Source: Oegoconia quadripuncta (Eukaryota > Arthropoda > Insecta > Lepidoptera > Autostichidae). Taken from it: 64,000 nucleotides of DNA. The stretch covers positions 21,232,324 through 21,296,323 of the forward strand of contig OX438741.1 of the NCBI GenBank assembly GCA_949316235.1, in the 5' to 3' direction. Under the pieces are notes generated by a model. That model was not told the origin of the DNA. It searched no databases and saw only the letters and a list, made by a program, of their open reading frames with translations. Shown piece after piece: positions 61,463 through 64,000 of this stretch; the stretch's first letter is position 1; every line of letters begins with the position of its first letter. Position numbers and translations under genes: made by a program.

Positions 61463-61896
61463 TTTGTTTTATGCACAATCATGGGTTAGCACTTGACCTC
61501 AATCACACCTGATGTCAGTGAAGATGAGGCTGAAGGTGGAAACGTACTGACCCGGAATTACCATCTTATTTGGTGGACTGGCAACCTGTCTGGCTTATGA
61601 CAACCGGAACACAACAATGCTATTGACATTGCTGTTTGGATGCAGACTTAAGGCCGTAATAATAATTAATCCTGAGATTGAAATCGCGTCTCAGTCTCAG
61701 TACTATGTTTTTTATACTGTTTTAATATGCAACAGATTCACATGCGTCAACTTAAGTTCATCTCAATCTTGAGAAAGGGTTATTAATACGGGCCTTAGAT
61801 AAGATGGTGGTAGCTAGCCAAGCGATACGATGGGGATCGAGCCAGCGACCTCCGATTCGTAAACCCTATGTTGTTTACATTGAACCACGGAGGCGG
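61463..61896 (-). mobile_element. SINE-2 copy interrupted by a MITE
   Basis: Tail TTGTTTTATGCACAATCATG at the left, head complement TTTACATTGAACCACGGAGG at the right. Removing 61651-61794 plus one TTA restores the usual GCAGA(T/C)TTAGATAAGATGG. Confidence 0.88.
61651..61794. mobile_element. PIF/Harbinger-like MITE, copy 2 (144 bp)
   Basis: Left end AGGCCGTAATAATAATTAAT, right-end complement GGCCCGTATTAATAACCC. TTA at 61648-61650 and 61795-61797. Same family as 9146-9291. Confidence 0.82.
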
Positions 61897-62326
61897 AGTT
61901 TTCACCAGACTTCTCTAAAAAAAAACAGCAAAGCTACTATTACTACTTATCCTTTCTTTTTATTATAAAATATATTTATATTATATAATCTTACAATCCT
62001 TTCGTTTTATTGCTTGTATGCATAGCCATTTTGTATTTTGCGGGCGGCCAACACTTGTGTCATGCATGAAGGTAATAAATAATTCTACGCAGACCTACAA
62101 AAAATCCGTCGTATACGTCGCCCCTTTTCACAAGTACTTATGTTGTTTTTGAAGCACTATTTATGGGACTTGTTTATTTCGGTGGCACTATTTATGCACA
62201 GTTTTGGGATATAAATTATAATCATGGGTTAAACAGTATCTGCGTATGAGAATGAGGATTGAAGCAACACGTGACGCCAGAATGCTCACTAAAAATATTG
62301 AATCGAATATTGAATTGAATTGAATA

Positions 62327-62824
62327 ATATTATAAATGCGAAAGTTTGTGTGTGTGTATGTCTGTATGTATTAAGTGTGTTTAAAGATACTATAAAACAG
62401 AAGAAAGGATATTATAAAATATCAGGTTATTTAGATGATAAACATTCATGGACATAACCAGCCCGTTCGAATAACCAGGCTATTTCACAATTAATAATGA
62501 AATATTATAATATAAAATAATAATTAATAATTTTGTAATATGAAAACTTTTTTTTTTAAAGAGCAACCTCTCTAGTTTCTTGCTTGTTCTTCTCAGGGGA
62601 AAATTGCCTTTTGAACAAGCAACAAAATGTAAAATCTGACTATTTTAAGTGTACCCTGTGTACCTACAAAATAAAGCATTTTTTATTTGATTTGATTTGA
62701 TTTGATATGTATGTTTGTTACTTCTTCCTATACGGCTGGACGGATTTGGTTAAAATTGACATATAGGCTATTTTTTTTTGATAAAATCTTCCACGCGAAC
62801 GAAGTCACGGGCGGAAAGCTAGTA
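62327..62824 (+). repeat. Repeat F copy 4, split by LINE-E
   Basis: AATATTATAAATGCGAAAGT at the left and ACGGGCGGAAAGCTAGTA at the right, with TTACTTCTTCCTATACGGCT resuming after the LINE-E tail. Confidence 0.65.
62437..62706 (+). mobile_element. LINE-E 3' UTR copy with (TTTGA)n tail, nested in repeat F
   Basis: ATGATAAACATTCATGGACA, CCTCTCTAGTTTCTTGCTTG, AAGTGTACCCTGTGTACCTA, AAATAAAGCATTTTTTATTT and (GATTT)n to 62706. Confidence 0.75.
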
Positions 62825-63260
62825 TTGAATAACTCTTAAACTACAATGACACATTTTTTTTCCTTTGGACACTTTGTGTATTCTAGCAGTCATATGACAC
62901 TGGGGATCAAGAGTAAACTAACGACACCTTGTTTGTTTGTTTGTAAATGATTTATTATACAAAGTAACACACACACCTTAGACTTCAAAACCGGTCAAGC
63001 TGTTTGGAAACCTGCATATATATCCCAAAAAAACATTACGCTATTTCCTAGGGCAGTCGGAAATGTTGATCAAAAGCATAATTTGTATTGACATTAGAAT
63101 CCTAGCCGAGTTTGCCTAATAGTTTTAGAAACCTGTCTCAAACAGAGGCTTAACCCGTAACATCTAAATAATCCCTTTTCAATTTCTGTATCGAGAAATT
63201 GTTTGCCTTGACCATTTATCTAGCTAAATATAGCTTTGTTTGCTCATTCGCAGATGAATA
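62825..63260. other. No recognisable feature
   Basis: AAAACCGGTCAAGCTGTTTG near 62988 echoes the repeat piece near 28331. Nothing else assigned. Confidence 0.4.
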
Positions 63261-63262
63261 TA

Positions 63263-63679
63263 TTGGGTCTTTACTTATGAAATTGGAGTTTTTTTTCTTC
63301 GTTAATCATATGTACCAATTACTGCGATTTTCAAAGCTACATCAAAATTTGTTTTTTATTTGGAAAATGGAATATTATTTCAAGGTTTCACATGAAACTT
63401 TTCAAATGAAACATTTCAATTTCAGGGCTAAGTCACATAATAAAAAAATTTGAACAGAGCTCTTTTCATGTGCTTCCCATAATCATTTCTTAGATTCGCT
63501 GAAACTTTTATAAAGCGGTCACTAAACTTAATGTTATCCGATAAGTTTAGCTAAATTTGGATTTGCCGTTCCCAAAAAAAAAACAAAAATGTTTGTATGA
63601 AACGTTGCGGGAATGTTTTGATAATCCGCTAGGGTTTGGTCTTTTACCCGTCCGGTTTAGCGGATTAGCAAGGTCCTAA
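63263..63679 (-). mobile_element. MITE-J copy 4 (reverse orientation)
   Basis: Left end TTGGGTCTTTACTTATGAAA, right end TTAGCAAGGTCCTAA. TA precedes at 63261-63262, but the right flank reads TC, so the duplication is imperfect. A TAATCCGCTA / TAGCGGATTA fold-back near 63620-63668 is absent from the other copies. Confidence 0.7.
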
Positions 63680-64000
63680 TCTATTATTTTTTTTTAGACC
63701 ATTTTTCAGATTTTCTCCACATTTTCCCGGAAAACAACTGCGAATTTCTGTAAAAAAATCGTTAGAAATTAAATATGAAAAATATTTTGAAACATCTCCA
63801 TCATTAGTGAGTCCATATAAGTAGGTCCATGTAATAAGTGAAGGTCGAGTCGGGCCGGGCGGGTAGCCTCGGACCCTGTTAGTTCATTGTAGTCACGCAC
63901 ACATAGCTATACAACACACACTTTCAAGTGTTCGCAGTGCCGCGTAGCTGAATATATTCAAACAGTAGCGACTCATTCGTCGAGCGGGCAGCGAGTGACA
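63680..64000. other. Right edge, CpG-richer, unassigned
   Basis: 63841-63880 and 63940-64000 are richer in CG (GTCGAGTCGGGCCGGGCGGG, GTCGAGCGGGCAGCGAGTG) than the surroundings. A promoter or first exon could start here, but nothing in the window supports a gene. Confidence 0.3.

Overview
The window looks like AT-rich, repeat-dominated DNA from an insect genome, most probably a moth or butterfly. This rests on several dispersed repeat families I recognise as typical of Lepidoptera: tRNA-derived SINEs, RTE and Jockey/CR1-type LINE 3' ends with (TTTGA)n or (AAAT)n tails, the short repeat ending GGCGGAAAGCTAGTA, and TA-flanked MITEs. I found no convincing host exon, tRNA gene, rRNA gene or CRISPR array. 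All protein-coding sequence I can support belongs to transposable elements. Species and chromosome cannot be read from the sequence.

Layout. 1-2131 is the 3' part of a LINE whose reverse-transcriptase ORF runs off the left edge. 2.1-16.7 kb is a patchwork of SINEs, LINE 3' ends, a PIF/Harbinger-like MITE and two perfect 32-bp palindromes. 16739-21193 is a complete Ty1/copia retrotransposon on the minus strand: 144-bp LTRs that read as identical, a 5-bp target duplication (GATTT) and one intact 1315-codon Gag-Pol ORF. It is the only element here that looks capable of activity. 21386-22203 is a 5'-truncated LINE with an open C-terminal ORF. 22.2-41.4 kb holds further SINEs, a pogo/Tigger relic, LINE C-terminal relics and palindromic MITEs. 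41457-42150 is a ~73-bp tandem array split by a SINE. 47.9-49.2 kb carries two adjacent TA-flanked inverted-repeat elements, the first with 270-bp terminal repeats and the C-terminal end of a mariner-like transposase. 58020-58916 is a second long-TIR element that keeps the N-terminal end of a transposase that appears to be of the same kind. The right third also has four copies of one TA-flanked MITE family (labelled MITE-J) and several nested insertions.

How the parts relate. Nested insertions give a relative chronology. SINE-2 copies interrupt SINE-1 copies, a Harbinger-like MITE interrupts a SINE-2 with a clean TTA duplication, and a LINE tail interrupts a SINE-1 with an exact 19-bp duplication. 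The copia element, with identical LTRs, is among the youngest. The SINEs and MITEs would depend on enzymes of LINEs and Tc1/mariner or PIF elements elsewhere in the genome. Family labels such as SINE-1 or MITE-J are mine, for cross-reference only.
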